DNA from: Pseudomonas prosekii
GTDB lineage: Bacteria; Pseudomonadota; Gammaproteobacteria; Pseudomonadales; Pseudomonadaceae
DNA length: 64,000 nucleotides
Direction: 5' to 3'
Assembly: GCF_900105155.1 (NCBI RefSeq)
Contig: NZ_LT629762.1
Span: 1,302,001-1,366,000, forward strand
Positions 44,400 to 53,516 of the stretch are shown one piece after another. Position numbers and translations under genes: made by a program. The notes below the pieces were generated by a model. It was not told where the DNA came from. It saw only the letters and a program-made list of their open reading frames with translations, and ran no database searches. The first letter of the stretch is position 1. Each line of letters begins with the position of its first letter.

Positions 44400-44876
44400 A
44401 TGAGTACATCCATTTGCCCCTGCGGCAGCGGCACCCTGCTCGACGCCTGCTGCGGTCATTACCATGCCGGCCACCCGGCCCCGTGCGCCGAGGCCTTGAT
44501 GCGTTCGCGCTACAGCGCCTATGTGCTGGGGCTGGTCGATTATCTGGTGGCGACCACCCTGCCCGCGCAACAGGCCGGGCTGAATCGGCAGTCGATGAGC
44601 GACTGGAGCGCGCAAAGCACCTGGCTGGGGCTTGAGGTGGAAAGTTCGGAAGTGCTCGGCGGCCAACCGGAACATGCTTTCGTCACCTTCACCGCGCGCT
44701 GGCACGATGGCAGCGGTGAACACAGTCACCGCGAGCGTTCATCGTTTGTGCAGAACGACCGGCGCTGGTACTTCATCGACCCGACCGTGGCGCTCAAGGC
44801 TGGGCGCAATGACGCTTGCCCTTGTGCGAGCGGGCAGAAATTCAAGAAGTGCTGCGCAGGATATTTCGGCGCGTAA
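44400..44876 (+). CDS. YchJ family protein with two SEC-C zinc motifs
   Basis: 158 residues. SEC-C-type zinc motifs at both ends: [14 protein letters not shown] at the start and [13 protein letters not shown] at the end, around an NTF2-like core ([52 protein letters not shown]). This is the layout of E. coli YchJ, of unknown function. Start at 44400 gives [11 protein letters not shown] and lies just after the upstream gene. Confidence 0.9.
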   Translation: MSTSICPCGSGTLLDACCGHYHAGHPAPCAEALMRSRYSAYVLGLVDYLVATTLPAQQAGLNRQSMSDWSAQSTWLGLEVESSEVLGGQPEHAFVTFTARWHDGSGEHSHRERSSFVQNDRRWYFIDPTVALKAGRNDACPCASGQKFKKCCAGYFGA

Positions 44877-44884
44877 GGCTCTTC

Positions 44885-44974
44885 GTAGGAGCATGGCTTG
44901 CCCGCGAAGAACGATAACGCGGTCTTTCTGATAGTTCGCGTTATCGTTCATCGCGGGCAAGCCTTGCTCCTACA
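44885..44974. repeat. REP doublet with long internal hairpin
   Basis: Inverted REP copies at about 44885-44909 and 44950-44974. Directly inside them GAACGATAACGCG and CGCGTTATCGTTC are also exact complements, so the element can fold into one hairpin of roughly 40 pairs. Confidence 0.85.
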
Positions 44975-45008
44975 GGGGCTAGACTGCGGTTCAAGGAGAA
45001 ACATCACC

Positions 45009-45494
45009 ATGACCCGTCAACGCCACGCCTTACATCTGTTCACCTTGCTCATTCTTCTGAGCCTGGGCGGTTGCGCCTCCTGGTTCAGCAGCGACGAGCC
45101 CGAGCCGCAGGTGCATCTGGTCAAGGTCGAGGTGGTGCGCGCGAAACTGCTGGAGCAGAAATTCCTCCTGCACTTTCGCATCGACAATCCCAACAATGAC
45201 GACTTGACCGTGCGCGGTCTGGAATACCGCATTCATCTGGGTGACATGTTGCTGACCGAGGGCGAGCATGAGCACTGGTTCAACGTCGGGCCCAAGCGCA
45301 GCGCTTATTTCAAAGTGCCGATCCGCACCAACCTGTGGCCGAAGGTGCGCGACCTGGTGAAAATGCTGAAAAGTCCCAAGCAACCCATTCCCTATCGTCT
45401 GGAAGGTGAACTGGAAACCGGTTTATTCATCGCGCACTACGTGCACCTGGCGCGTAATGGCGTGATAATCCCCGCCGATTTAATTCCGGAGTAA
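45009..45494 (+). CDS. LEA type 2 family lipoprotein
   Basis: 161 residues. Signal peptide ending in LSLGGC (lipobox) then a WHy/LEA-2 beta-sandwich domain ([45 protein letters not shown]), a fold linked in bacteria and plants to stress tolerance. AAGGAGAA upstream of the ATG. Its stop is five bases before the His-rich SEC-C gene. Confidence 0.85.
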   Translation: MTRQRHALHLFTLLILLSLGGCASWFSSDEPEPQVHLVKVEVVRAKLLEQKFLLHFRIDNPNNDDLTVRGLEYRIHLGDMLLTEGEHEHWFNVGPKRSAYFKVPIRTNLWPKVRDLVKMLKSPKQPIPYRLEGELETGLFIAHYVHLARNGVIIPADLIPE

Positions 45495-45499
45495 ACCCG

Positions 45500-45736
45500 A
45501 TGACCCAGCAACCCCACGTCCATGGCCCAGACTGCAACCACGACCACGACCATGACGCCCACGCTCACGACGCTCATGCCCATGACCATCATGCGCACGA
45601 CCATGGCCACGTTCACGGCCCGAACTGCGGCCACGCCCACCAGGAACCGGTGCGCAACGCCCTGAAAGATGTCGGCCGCAACGACCCTTGCCCATGCGGC
45701 AACGGCAAAAAATTCAAGAAGTGCCACGGCGCTTGA
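45500..45736 (+). CDS. Histidine-rich SEC-C metal-binding protein
   Basis: 78 residues. Residues 6-47 hold 17 histidines, mostly as HD/HA pairs, framed by two copies of HVHGP(D/N)C; residues 60-77 are a SEC-C zinc motif ([16 protein letters not shown]), as at the C-terminus of SecA. No signal peptide, so a cytoplasmic metal-binding protein, perhaps a zinc, nickel or cobalt store or chaperone. Directly follows the LEA lipoprotein gene, GGAG upstream. Confidence 0.82.
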   Translation: MTQQPHVHGPDCNHDHDHDAHAHDAHAHDHHAHDHGHVHGPNCGHAHQEPVRNALKDVGRNDPCPCGNGKKFKKCHGA

Positions 45737-45770
45737 TGCTTCGGGCGAACACCTGCTTCGCCCGCTGAAC

Positions 45771-45936
45771 CGCCATCGCGAGCGGGCTCACTCCTACATT
45801 TGAAACTGGGTGACACCGCTTTCTGCGGTCACCCTGCATCCCCTGTGGGAGCGAGCTTGCTCGCGATGGCGGTGTGTCATTCAACATTTTTGCCGGATGT
45901 GAAATCGCTTTCGCGGGCAAGCCTTGCTCCTACAGG
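45771..45936. repeat. REP cluster (three copies)
   Basis: Copies at about 45771-45799 (inverted), 45844-45872 and 45906-45936 (inverted, different subfamily with GCGGGCAAGCCTTGCTCC). Confidence 0.85.
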
Positions 45937-46478
45937 ATTTGTTCGCTGTTGATGACCGTCGCGTACTCGCCCTGCAGATTGCCCAGCGACATCGCATGCA
46001 CTTCCTCGGCGGAATGCGGGTTGCCGAAAAAATCAGCCTTGTCGAAGGTAAAACACGCGTCCTCGACCACCCACGCTTCAAACCCCAGATTCCCCGCCGT
46101 TCGCGCCGTGGATTCCACTGAATTATTGGTCGCCACCCCAACGATCACCAATTGCTCGATCCCCGCCTCACGCAACTGCACCTCCAGCCCCGTCGCACAA
46201 AACGCGTCCGGCACTTGCTTCTGGATCAGTCGCTCCCCCGTCATCGGCTGAAACCGATCCTGAAACTCGACGCCCGATTGCTGCGGCCAGAACACCGAAT
46301 CCGCGGAGCACGACAAATGCTGCACATGAATCACCGGCCGCGCGGTGCGGCGCCAATATCCCAGCAATTCGACGATGCGCTCTTCAGCCTGCGGATTATT
46401 CCGACGTCCCAACCGGGGATGCAGGATGCCTTTTTGTTGATCGATGATGATCAGCGCCGCGTTGGTCTTGAGCTCCAT
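45930..46478 (-). CDS. Isochorismatase-fold hydrolase with Ser at the catalytic Cys position
   Basis: 182 residues with the isochorismatase/nicotinamidase fold. The catalytic Asp is about residue 13 (IIIDQQKGIL) and the Lys about 87 (IQKQVPDAF), but the third residue of the triad, normally Cys in GxxTxxCVxxT, is Ser120 in VGVATNNSVESTARTAG. The enzyme may therefore not use a thioimidate intermediate like nicotinamidase. Start at MELKTNAALIIIDQQ; an in-frame GTG at 46493 is possible. The gene ends within the last REP copy. Confidence 0.85.
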   Translation of the reverse strand: MELKTNAALIIIDQQKGILHPRLGRRNNPQAEERIVELLGYWRRTARPVIHVQHLSCSADSVFWPQQSGVEFQDRFQPMTGERLIQKQVPDAFCATGLEVQLREAGIEQLVIVGVATNNSVESTARTAGNLGFEAWVVEDACFTFDKADFFGNPHSAEEVHAMSLGNLQGEYATVINSEQIL

Positions 46479-46623
46479 GCTGACTTTTCTCACGTCGGGT
46501 CATTGAATTTCCCGCACTTCAGCATCACCTCTTCCTACAGGCAAGCTCTGCGGTGCAATCAGGACGACCTAATGCGAGCGCTGGCTGTCCGTACTTAACG
46601 ACGTCTAATTTCTGGAGCACTCC

Positions 46624-47268
46624 ATGATCGACCTGTATTACTGGACCACCCCGAACGGCCACAAAATCTCGATTTTCCTCGAAGAGGCTGGCCTCAAGTA
46701 CGACGTGCACCCGATCAACATCAGCCAGAACGACCAGTTCAAGCCTGAATTCCTGAAGATTTCCCCGAACAACAAAATCCCGGCAATCGTCGATCATGAA
46801 CCGGCTGACGGCGGTGAGCCGCTGCCGTTGTTCGAGTCCGGCGCGATCTTGCTGTACCTCGCCGAGAAGACCGGCAAGTTCCTGCCCAAAGACCTGCGCG
46901 GGCGCCAGCAGGCGTTGCAATGGTTGTTCTGGCAGATGGGCGGTCTGGGGCCGATGGCCGGGCAGAATCATCATTTCAGCCAGTTCGCGCCGGAGAAAAT
47001 CCCCTACGCGATCAAGCGCTACATCGACGAAACCGCGCGCCTCTACGGCGTGCTCGACAAGCAACTGGCACATAACGAATTCGTCGCCGGCAGCGAATAC
47101 AGCATTGCCGACATGGCGATCTACCCGTGGATCGTCTCGCACAAGTGGCAGAGCCAGAAACTTGAAGACTTCCCCAACGTCCTGCGCTGGTTCACTCACA
47201 TCCAGAATCGCCCGGCAACGGTGAAGGCGTATGCGCTGGCGGCGAAGGTCAACCCACCCAAGTCTTGA
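46624..47268 (+). CDS. yfcG: Glutathione S-transferase / disulfide-bond oxidoreductase (YfcG-like)
   Basis: 214 residues of the Nu-class GST type. N-terminal thioredoxin-like domain with TTPNGHKIS (Thr9 and Asn11 are the YfcG residues that contact glutathione), ISPNNKIPAIVDH and FESGAILLYLAEKTGKF; C-terminal helical domain with QWLFWQMGGLGPMAGQNHHF. YfcG enzymes bind two glutathiones and reduce disulfides such as 2-hydroxyethyl disulfide. Single gene. Confidence 0.9.
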   Translation: MIDLYYWTTPNGHKISIFLEEAGLKYDVHPINISQNDQFKPEFLKISPNNKIPAIVDHEPADGGEPLPLFESGAILLYLAEKTGKFLPKDLRGRQQALQWLFWQMGGLGPMAGQNHHFSQFAPEKIPYAIKRYIDETARLYGVLDKQLAHNEFVAGSEYSIADMAIYPWIVSHKWQSQKLEDFPNVLRWFTHIQNRPATVKAYALAAKVNPPKS

Positions 47269-47583
47269 GATTGATGCGACTTGATCGGTGAGTGCGTTTT
47301 TGTGGCGAGGGGGCTTGCCCCCGTTGGACCGCAAAGCGGTGCCAAAACCGGCGACGATGTTCTTGCAGTGAGACTTCGCTGACCGATTGGCGACTGCTTC
47401 GCAGTCGAACGGGGGCAAGCCCCCTCGCCACAGCAAGCTCCATATCCACCGGGGTATCAGGGCCTGCTGATCGGCGGTTTATCGGACAAATCCGCAAATA
47501 ACCCTGCGCCCCGCTTGCGCGGCTACCTCCTGCTCACTAACGTAGCGGCTTTATTGCGTTACTACCCCCGCAGGAGCTTTGCC
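47269..47583. other. Intergenic region with long inverted repeat
   Basis: 315 bases; 47301-47432 is a large inverted repeat of a second repeat family, the rest is the presumed promoter of the acylase gene. Confidence 0.6.
47301..47432. repeat. 132-bp inverted repeat, GCGAGGGGGCTTGCCCCCG family
   Basis: Arms of 25 bases (47301-47325 and 47408-47432) are exact complements. Inside are two smaller hairpins: ACCGC-AAA-GCGGT (47328-47340) and CGACTGC-TTC-GCAGTCG. The arm core differs from all other REPs in the window. Confidence 0.9.
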
Positions 47584-50034
47584 ATGGCCTCGCCAGCCCT
47601 CACACATTTTCTTCCCCGGTTCGGCGTTGCCGCAGCAGTGGCCGGTGTTTTGAGCCTGACCGGTTGTCAGACCTGGGACACTCAGGACACCCTCCCCCCA
47701 GCCTCCGGCGTGCAGCCGCTCAAGGGCCTGGCGCAGAACGTTTCGGTGCGGCGCAATGCCATGGGCATGCCGCTGATCGAAAGCAACAGCTTCCACGACG
47801 CGCTGTTCGCCCTCGGTTACGTGCACGCCAGCGACCGCATCACGCAAATGGTCACCATGCGCCTGCTGGCCGAGGGCCGCCTGGCAGAAATGTCCGGCGC
47901 CGACCTGCTCGACGCCGACCGCTACATGCGCGCCGTCAACCTGAAGAAAAGCGCCGGCGAGCTGTATAAAGCTTCGTCGCCACGCCTCAAGCGCTTCTTC
48001 GAAGTCTATGCGCGCGGCGTCAACGCCTACCTGTTCCGCTACCGCGACAAGCTGCCGGCCGACCTCGCCGCCAGCGGCTATAAACCGGAATACTGGAAAC
48101 CTGAAGATTCGGCGCTGATTTTCTGCCTGCTCAACTTCAGCCAATCGGCCAACCTGCCGGAAGAAATTTCCGCGCTGGTGCTCGCGCAAACCGTCACCAC
48201 CGACAAACTGCCGTGGCTGACGCCGTCCGCGCCCGACGAAAAACTGCCGGCGGCCGAAGCGGACAAACTGCAAGGCATCAAGCTCAACGGCGCGATCCCC
48301 GGTCTGGCCGAAATCAGCAAAGCCACCGGGCAACTGGCGGATTTGAACCTGCTCGGCGCCACCTCCTCGAACAACTGGGCGATCGGCCCGCAGCGCAGCC
48401 GCAGCGGCAAAAGCCTGCTGGCCAGCGACAGCCACGGGCCGATGGGCGTGCCGTCGCTGTACAGCTACGTGCAGATCCGCGCGCCGAAATATCAGGCCGC
48501 GGGCGTCAGCTTCGCCGGCCTGCCGATGGTGCTCGGCGGTTTCAACGGCAAAGTGGCGTGGAGCATGACCGCGGTCATGGGCGACAACCAGGACCTGTTC
48601 CTGGAAAAAATCCGCCGCCAGGGCAATGGCCTGGCCTATGACGTCGGCGGCAAATGGCAGCCAGTGGCCGTGCGCAACGAAACCTTCTTCGTCAAAGGCC
48701 AGCGCTCGATTCGCGAACCCGTGTACGAAACCCGCCACGGCGCGCTGCTCAACAGTGCCCAAGGCCTGAACATGGCCAATGGTTTTGGCGTCGCGTTGCA
48801 GACTCCAAGCTTCACCGACGACAAGACTCTGGACGCGTTTTTCGACCTGTCCCGCGCGCAAACCGTCGAGAAAGCCTCGGACGCCAGCCGCGAGATCCGC
48901 GCCATCGCCCTGAATCTGGTGTTCGCCGACGCCAGCAACATTGGCTGGCAAGTCACCGGCCGTTACCCTAATCGCCGCGAAGGCGAAGGCCTGTTGCCGT
49001 CGCCGGGCTGGGAAGGTCGCTACGACTGGGACGGTTACGCCGACCCGATGCTCCATCCTTACGACCAGGACCCGGCGCAAGGCTGGCTCGGCACCGCCAA
49101 CCAACGGGTAATTCCGCATGGTTACGGCATGCAATTGTCGAATTCCTGGTCCGCCCCGGAACGCGGCGAGCGCATGGCCCAACTGGCCGGCGCGGGCAAG
49201 CACGACACGCGCAGCCTGATCGCCATGCAGTACGACCAGACCACCACGTTCGCCGCCAAACTGAAAAGCATGTTTGAAGCGCCGGGCATGCCGCAGCCGC
49301 TGAAACAGGCAATCGACAAGTTGCCGGAAGCGGATCGCAGCAAGGCTCGCGAAGCGTTGACGCGCTTGATGGCATTCGACGGCAAGCTCAGCCCGACGTC
49401 CGCCGACGCCGCGATTTACCAGTTGTTCCTGCAGGAAAGCGCCAAGCAGATTTTCCTCGACGAACTCGGCCCGGAAAGCAGCCCGGCGTGGCAAGCCTTT
49501 ACCGCCAACGGCGAGTTGTCCTACGCGGCGCAGGCCGATCACCTGCTCGCTCGCGAAGACAGCCCGTTCTGGGACGACGCGCGCACCCCGCAGAAAGAAG
49601 ACAAACCGGCGATCCTCGCGCGCAGTCTGGCGGCGGCGATCAGTGCTGGCGACAGCCAAATGGGCGGCGATCACAAGGCCTGGCAGTGGGGCAAATTGCA
49701 CCGCTACGAATGGAAGAATGCCAATGGCCAGACCGTTCGGGGGCCGATGGCGGCCGGCGGCGATCACACCACGTTGAACACCGCAGCGTTCGCCTGGGGC
49801 GAGAACTTCAATACAACGCGAGTACCGGCGATGCGTTTTATCGTCGACTTCGGCCAGGCTGAACCGCTGATGGGGCAGAACGGCACCGGGCAATCGGGGA
49901 ATCCGGCGAGCCCGAATTACCTGAACAGCATCGACCCATGGCTGAAAGGCCAATACATGAGCCTGCCAATGCAGCCGCAGAACTTCGACAAGGTGTACGG
50001 CAAGGCGCGGTTGACCCTGACACCCGGGAAATAA
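47584..50034 (+). CDS. Penicillin/acyl-homoserine-lactone acylase family lipoprotein
   Basis: 816 residues, Ntn-hydrolase. Signal peptide with lipobox LSLTGC (Cys28). The precursor cleavage site and nucleophile lie in [12 protein letters not shown], with Ser262 (SNNW) becoming the N-terminal serine of the beta subunit after self-cleavage. The linker (about 215-258) would be removed. Members such as HacB or QuiP of P. aeruginosa hydrolyse long-chain homoserine lactones; substrate here is not proven. AGGAG precedes the ATG at 47584. Monocistronic; no luxI/luxR seen nearby. Confidence 0.87.
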   Translation: MASPALTHFLPRFGVAAAVAGVLSLTGCQTWDTQDTLPPASGVQPLKGLAQNVSVRRNAMGMPLIESNSFHDALFALGYVHASDRITQMVTMRLLAEGRLAEMSGADLLDADRYMRAVNLKKSAGELYKASSPRLKRFFEVYARGVNAYLFRYRDKLPADLAASGYKPEYWKPEDSALIFCLLNFSQSANLPEEISALVLAQTVTTDKLPWLTPSAPDEKLPAAEADKLQGIKLNGAIPGLAEISKATGQLADLNLLGATSSNNWAIGPQRSRSGKSLLASDSHGPMGVPSLYSYVQIRAPKYQAAGVSFAGLPMVLGGFNGKVAWSMTAVMGDNQDLFLEKIRRQGNGLAYDVGGKWQPVAVRNETFFVKGQRSIREPVYETRHGALLNSAQGLNMANGFGVALQTPSFTDDKTLDAFFDLSRAQTVEKASDASREIRAIALNLVFADASNIGWQVTGRYPNRREGEGLLPSPGWEGRYDWDGYADPMLHPYDQDPAQGWLGTANQRVIPHGYGMQLSNSWSAPERGERMAQLAGAGKHDTRSLIAMQYDQTTTFAAKLKSMFEAPGMPQPLKQAIDKLPEADRSKAREALTRLMAFDGKLSPTSADAAIYQLFLQESAKQIFLDELGPESSPAWQAFTANGELSYAAQADHLLAREDSPFWDDARTPQKEDKPAILARSLAAAISAGDSQMGGDHKAWQWGKLHRYEWKNANGQTVRGPMAAGGDHTTLNTAAFAWGENFNTTRVPAMRFIVDFGQAEPLMGQNGTGQSGNPASPNYLNSIDPWLKGQYMSLPMQPQNFDKVYGKARLTLTPGK

Positions 50035-50052
50035 GTAACAATCCTGCCCCCC

Positions 50053-50142
50053 TGTGGGAGCGAGCTTGCACGCGATGAGGCCTTTACAGTCAACGATGAT
50101 GCTGACTGAAATAGCGCCATCGCGAGCAAGCTCGCTCTCACA
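50053..50142. repeat. REP doublet (inverted pair)
   Basis: Copies at about 50053-50080 (GAGCTTGCACGCG variant) and 50115-50142 (inverted). Confidence 0.82.
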
Positions 50143-50222
50143 GGAATAGCGCTGAACTCCGATAGAACTTCCCGCCTCACGCAAGCCTCATACCTAACAA
50201 GTCCCCCCTATTTGGCAACAAT

Positions 50223-51254
50223 ATGGATCTTGTTATCGCGCGCCCGGAAGGTTTGTACTGCCCCGCCGGGGATTTCTACATCGACCCGTGGCGCCCGGTG
50301 GAACGTGCGGTGATTACCCACGCCCACGGCGATCATGCGCATCGCGGCAATCAGCATTACCTCGCAGCGGCGCCCGGCGAAGGGATTCTGCGCTCGCGTC
50401 TGGGCCAGGACATCAACCTGCAAACCCTGCCCTACGGCGAGCGTTTGCTGCACCACGGCGTAACCCTGAGCTTTCATCCGGCCGGCCATGTGCTCGGTTC
50501 GGCGCAGGTGCGTCTCGAATACGGCGGTGAAGTCTGGGTCGCCTCGGGGGATTACAAAATCGAGCCCGACGGCACCTGCGCGCCGTTCGAACCGGTGCGC
50601 TGCCACACCTTCATCACCGAATCGACCTTCGGTCTGCCGATCTACCGCTGGCAGCCGCAAGCGCAGATCTTCGCCGAGATCAACCAATGGTGGCGTGCCA
50701 ATATCGCCGCGCAAAAGGCCAGCGTGCTGTTCTGCTATTCCTTCGGCAAGGCGCAGCGGATTCTGCACGGCATCGACGCCAGCATCGGCCCGATTTTGTC
50801 GCACGGCGCCGTCGAGCCGCTGAACCGCGTCTACCGCGACGCCGGCATTTATCTGCCGCCGACGATTTACGCCGGCGACATCAAAAAAAGCGACCCGATC
50901 ATGCGTCAGGCGTTGGTCATCGCCCCGCCCTCTGCCGGCGCGAGCACGTGGATGCGCCGTTTCGGCGACTACAGCGACGGTTTCGCCAGCGGCTGGATGC
51001 GTTTGCGCGGCCCACGGCGGCGGCGCGGCGTTGATCGCGGATTTGTGCTTTCGGACCACGCCGATTGGCCGGGCCTGCTGTGGGCCATCGAGCAGACCGG
51101 CGCCGAACGAGTGATGGTCACTCACGGCTCGATTGGTGTGCTGGTCCAGCATCTGCGCGAAAAAGGCCTCGACGCACAAGGTTTCAGCACTGAATACGGC
51201 GATGACGAAGAAGAGAACGCCGCCGCGCCCGCCGAACTTGCCGAGGCGCAATGA
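50223..51254 (+). CDS. Ligase-associated nuclease (metallo-beta-lactamase / beta-CASP type)
   Basis: 343-residue predicted exonuclease of the LigC-linked repair set. Metallo-beta-lactamase metal motif HAHGDH at 33-38, further ligands in HPAGHVLGSAQ and GDYK, and FVLSDHADWPGL plus VMVTHGS at the C-terminus as in CPSF/Snm1-like enzymes. Its stop overlaps the ligase start (ATGA), so the two are translationally coupled and probably act together at DNA ends. Confidence 0.88.
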   Translation: MDLVIARPEGLYCPAGDFYIDPWRPVERAVITHAHGDHAHRGNQHYLAAAPGEGILRSRLGQDINLQTLPYGERLLHHGVTLSFHPAGHVLGSAQVRLEYGGEVWVASGDYKIEPDGTCAPFEPVRCHTFITESTFGLPIYRWQPQAQIFAEINQWWRANIAAQKASVLFCYSFGKAQRILHGIDASIGPILSHGAVEPLNRVYRDAGIYLPPTIYAGDIKKSDPIMRQALVIAPPSAGASTWMRRFGDYSDGFASGWMRLRGPRRRRGVDRGFVLSDHADWPGLLWAIEQTGAERVMVTHGSIGVLVQHLREKGLDAQGFSTEYGDDEEENAAAPAELAEAQ

Positions 51255-52942
51255 TGAAAGCCTTCGCCGAGCTGTACGCCGAACTCGACGCCACCACCTC
51301 AAGCAACGCCAAACTGGCGGCCATGCAAGCCTACTTCGCCCAAGCCGCGCCGGAAGATGCGGCGTGGGCGGTGTACTTTTTGTCTGGCGGGCGGCCTCGG
51401 CAATTGGTGCCCGTGCGCGCACTGCGGGAATTGGCGGTGAGCATCTCCGGACTGTCGCCGTGGTTGTTCGAGGAAAGTTACCAGGCCGTCGGCGATCTGG
51501 CGGAAACCATTTCGCTGGTATTGCCGGAAACCGATCACAGCTCAACCGAGGGCCTCGCGGTGTGGATCGAAGAAAAACTGTTGCCGCTGCGCGGTGAAAC
51601 TCCGGAATTTCTCGCCCGACATTTGCCGTCACTGTGGGCGCAACTCGACAGCGCGAGCCTGATGCTGTGCATCAAATTGATCACCGGCAGCTTTCGCGTC
51701 GGCGTCTCGAAGTTGCTGGTCACCCGCGCATTGGCGGCGATGGCCGAGCTCGACAGCAAACGCGTGGCCCAGCGCCTGGTGGGTTACACCGACTTGTCCA
51801 ACCGCCCGACCGCCGCGAGTTACCTGAAACTGATCGCGCCGCAATCCGATGAAGAACACGCGCAACGCGGCGGTCAGCCGTATCCGTTTTTTCTCGCGCA
51901 CGCCTTGGCGCAACCGGTCGAGCAGTTTGAAGCGCTGCTCGGCCCGGCCAGCCAATGGCAAGTGGAATGGAAGTGGGACGGCATCCGCGCGCAAGTAGTG
52001 AAGCGCGAGGGCAGGTTGTGGATCTGGTCGCGGGGCGAAGAATTGGTCAGCGAGCGCTTCCCCGAATTGCATGCGCTGACCCACGGTTTGCCGGACGGCA
52101 CGGTGATCGATGGTGAAATTGTCGTGTGGAAATCCTCGCAACCGGACACCGAGGACGCCTTCGATCCGCAATCCACCGCGCCGCCGTCCGTGCAGCCGTT
52201 TGCCTTGCTGCAACAACGCATCGGGCGCAAAACCCTTGGCAAGAAGATCCTCGAAGACGTGCCGGTGGTGGTGCTCGCCTATGACTTGCTGGAATGGCAG
52301 GGCGAAGATTGGCGCAACCACACGCAGGCTGAGCGCCGCGCGCAGTTGGAGCAGGTGATTGCCACGTGCAACAGCCCGGTGCTGCTGGCCTCGCCGCTGC
52401 TCACCGGCAAAGACTGGTTCGACCTCGCCGAACAGCGCGAAGCGTCGCGGCGCCTCGGCGTCGAAGGCATGATGCTCAAGGCCCGGGACGCGATGTATGG
52501 CGTCGGCCGGACCAAGGACATGGGCGTCTGGTGGAAATGGAAAGTCGAGCCGTTCAGCGTTGACGCGGTGTTGATCTACGCGCAACGCGGGCATGGCCGG
52601 CGCGCGAGTCTTTATAGCGATTACACGTTTGCGGTGTGGGACGGCCCTCCGGACGCCAGCGAGCGCACGCTGGTGCCGTTTGCCAAGGCGTATTCGGGGC
52701 TGACCGATGAGGAAATGCGCAAGGTTGACGGCATCGTGCGCAAAACCACGGTGGAGAAGTTCGGTCCGGTGAGCAGTGTGACGCCGAGTCTGGTGTTTGA
52801 GCTGGGCTTCGAAGGCATCGCGCTGTCGAAACGGCACAAAAGCGGAATCGCCGTGCGCTTCCCAAGAATGCTGCGCTGGCGCCAAGACAAAACCGTCGAA
52901 GAAGCCGACAGCCTCGCCACCCTGCAAGACCTCCTGAGCTAA
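51251..52942 (+). CDS. ATP-dependent DNA ligase
   Basis: 563 residues. N-terminal DNA-binding domain (about 1-215), nucleotidyltransferase with the AMP-accepting Lys241 in EWKWDGIRAQ, then VIDGEIVVWK (motif III-like), GVEGMMLKARDAMYG (motif IV) and WWKWKVEP (motif V), and an OB domain with ELGFEGIALSKRHKSGIAVRFPRMLRWR. Distinct from the essential NAD-dependent LigA; a backup ligase for repair, coupled to the nuclease upstream. Confidence 0.93.
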   Translation: MMKAFAELYAELDATTSSNAKLAAMQAYFAQAAPEDAAWAVYFLSGGRPRQLVPVRALRELAVSISGLSPWLFEESYQAVGDLAETISLVLPETDHSSTEGLAVWIEEKLLPLRGETPEFLARHLPSLWAQLDSASLMLCIKLITGSFRVGVSKLLVTRALAAMAELDSKRVAQRLVGYTDLSNRPTAASYLKLIAPQSDEEHAQRGGQPYPFFLAHALAQPVEQFEALLGPASQWQVEWKWDGIRAQVVKREGRLWIWSRGEELVSERFPELHALTHGLPDGTVIDGEIVVWKSSQPDTEDAFDPQSTAPPSVQPFALLQQRIGRKTLGKKILEDVPVVVLAYDLLEWQGEDWRNHTQAERRAQLEQVIATCNSPVLLASPLLTGKDWFDLAEQREASRRLGVEGMMLKARDAMYGVGRTKDMGVWWKWKVEPFSVDAVLIYAQRGHGRRASLYSDYTFAVWDGPPDASERTLVPFAKAYSGLTDEEMRKVDGIVRKTTVEKFGPVSSVTPSLVFELGFEGIALSKRHKSGIAVRFPRMLRWRQDKTVEEADSLATLQDLLS

Positions 52943-52952
52943 AGACCGCCCC

Positions 52953-53247
52953 CGTAGGAGCGAGGCTTGCCCGCGAAAGCGCAGTGTCAGTCAAAAGAGA
53001 TTTCGCTGATCCACCGCTATCGCGAGCAGGCTCACTCCCACAGGTTTCAGTGGTGTTCATGAAAGCCGTGTACGGAACCTGACCAAATGTGGGAGCGAGC
53101 TTGCTCGCGATGGCGGTGGGTCAGTTAGAAGAGATTTCGCTGACCCACCGCTATCGCGAGCAGGCTCACTCCTACAGGGGGTTAGCGGTGTTCATTAATT
53201 CTCTGTTAAGCACAAACCTTGTAGGAGTGAGCCTGCTCGCGATGGCG
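52953..53247. repeat. REP array (five copies) with internal near-duplicate
   Basis: Copies at about 52953-52979, 53016-53042 (inverted), 53087-53114, 53149-53176 (inverted) and 53218-53247. The linker AGAGATTTCGCTGA(T/C)CCACC and the following inverted REP occur twice (about 52999-53042 and 53131-53176). Confidence 0.87.
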
Positions 53248-53321
53248 CAGGGTCAGTCAAAGCAAATACCGACTGACTCCGTGCTTTCCCAAAGCACCCG
53301 CATCAAGCCTTTACCCGGATC

Positions 53322-53339
53322 TGAACTATATTGGTGCAG
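53322..53339 (+). promoter_or_regulatory. NtrC-like binding site upstream of the Aot-like operon
   Basis: TGAACTATATTGGTGCAG. The 14 bases ACTATATTGGTGCA equal the core of the well-known NtrC site AGCACTATATTGGTGCAA of the E. coli glnA promoter. It is centred about 116 bases before the transcription start predicted from the sigma-54 element. Confidence 0.6.
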
Positions 53340-53421
53340 CAATTTCCGCACGCCCATTTGCGTGCACAAATCCTGTTCAGGCATTTGTTGAATCACCTTT
53401 TAAAACGCTTGTTCGGGACTC

Positions 53422-53437
53422 TGGTTCGGAAATTGCT
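53422..53437 (+). promoter_or_regulatory. Sigma-54-like promoter (-24/-12) of the Aot-like operon
   Basis: TGGTTCGGAAATTGCT has GG and GC exactly ten bases apart and matches TGGCACG-N4-TTGCW except for two bases. It lies 80 bases before the binding-protein gene. Confidence 0.6.
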
Positions 53438-53516
53438 ACTTTCATTAGGTCTTACGCTTTCCAGTAACAATAATTCTGCGCCACAAGCGCTCATATTGGT
53501 TTTTAGGGATTGAATA

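Larger units (their letters stand above)
52943..53516. other. Intergenic region: REP array, then NtrC-like site and sigma-54-like promoter
   Basis: 574 bases without a gene. 52953-53247 is a REP array; 53322-53437 carries the regulatory sites listed separately; a further hairpin GCACGC-CCATTT-GCGTGC lies at 53348-53365. Confidence 0.7.

Noticed and set aside
47551-50184. An 877-codon open frame antisense to the acylase gene
   Set aside because: Shadow of a GC-rich real gene; includes REP sequence and has no family features.
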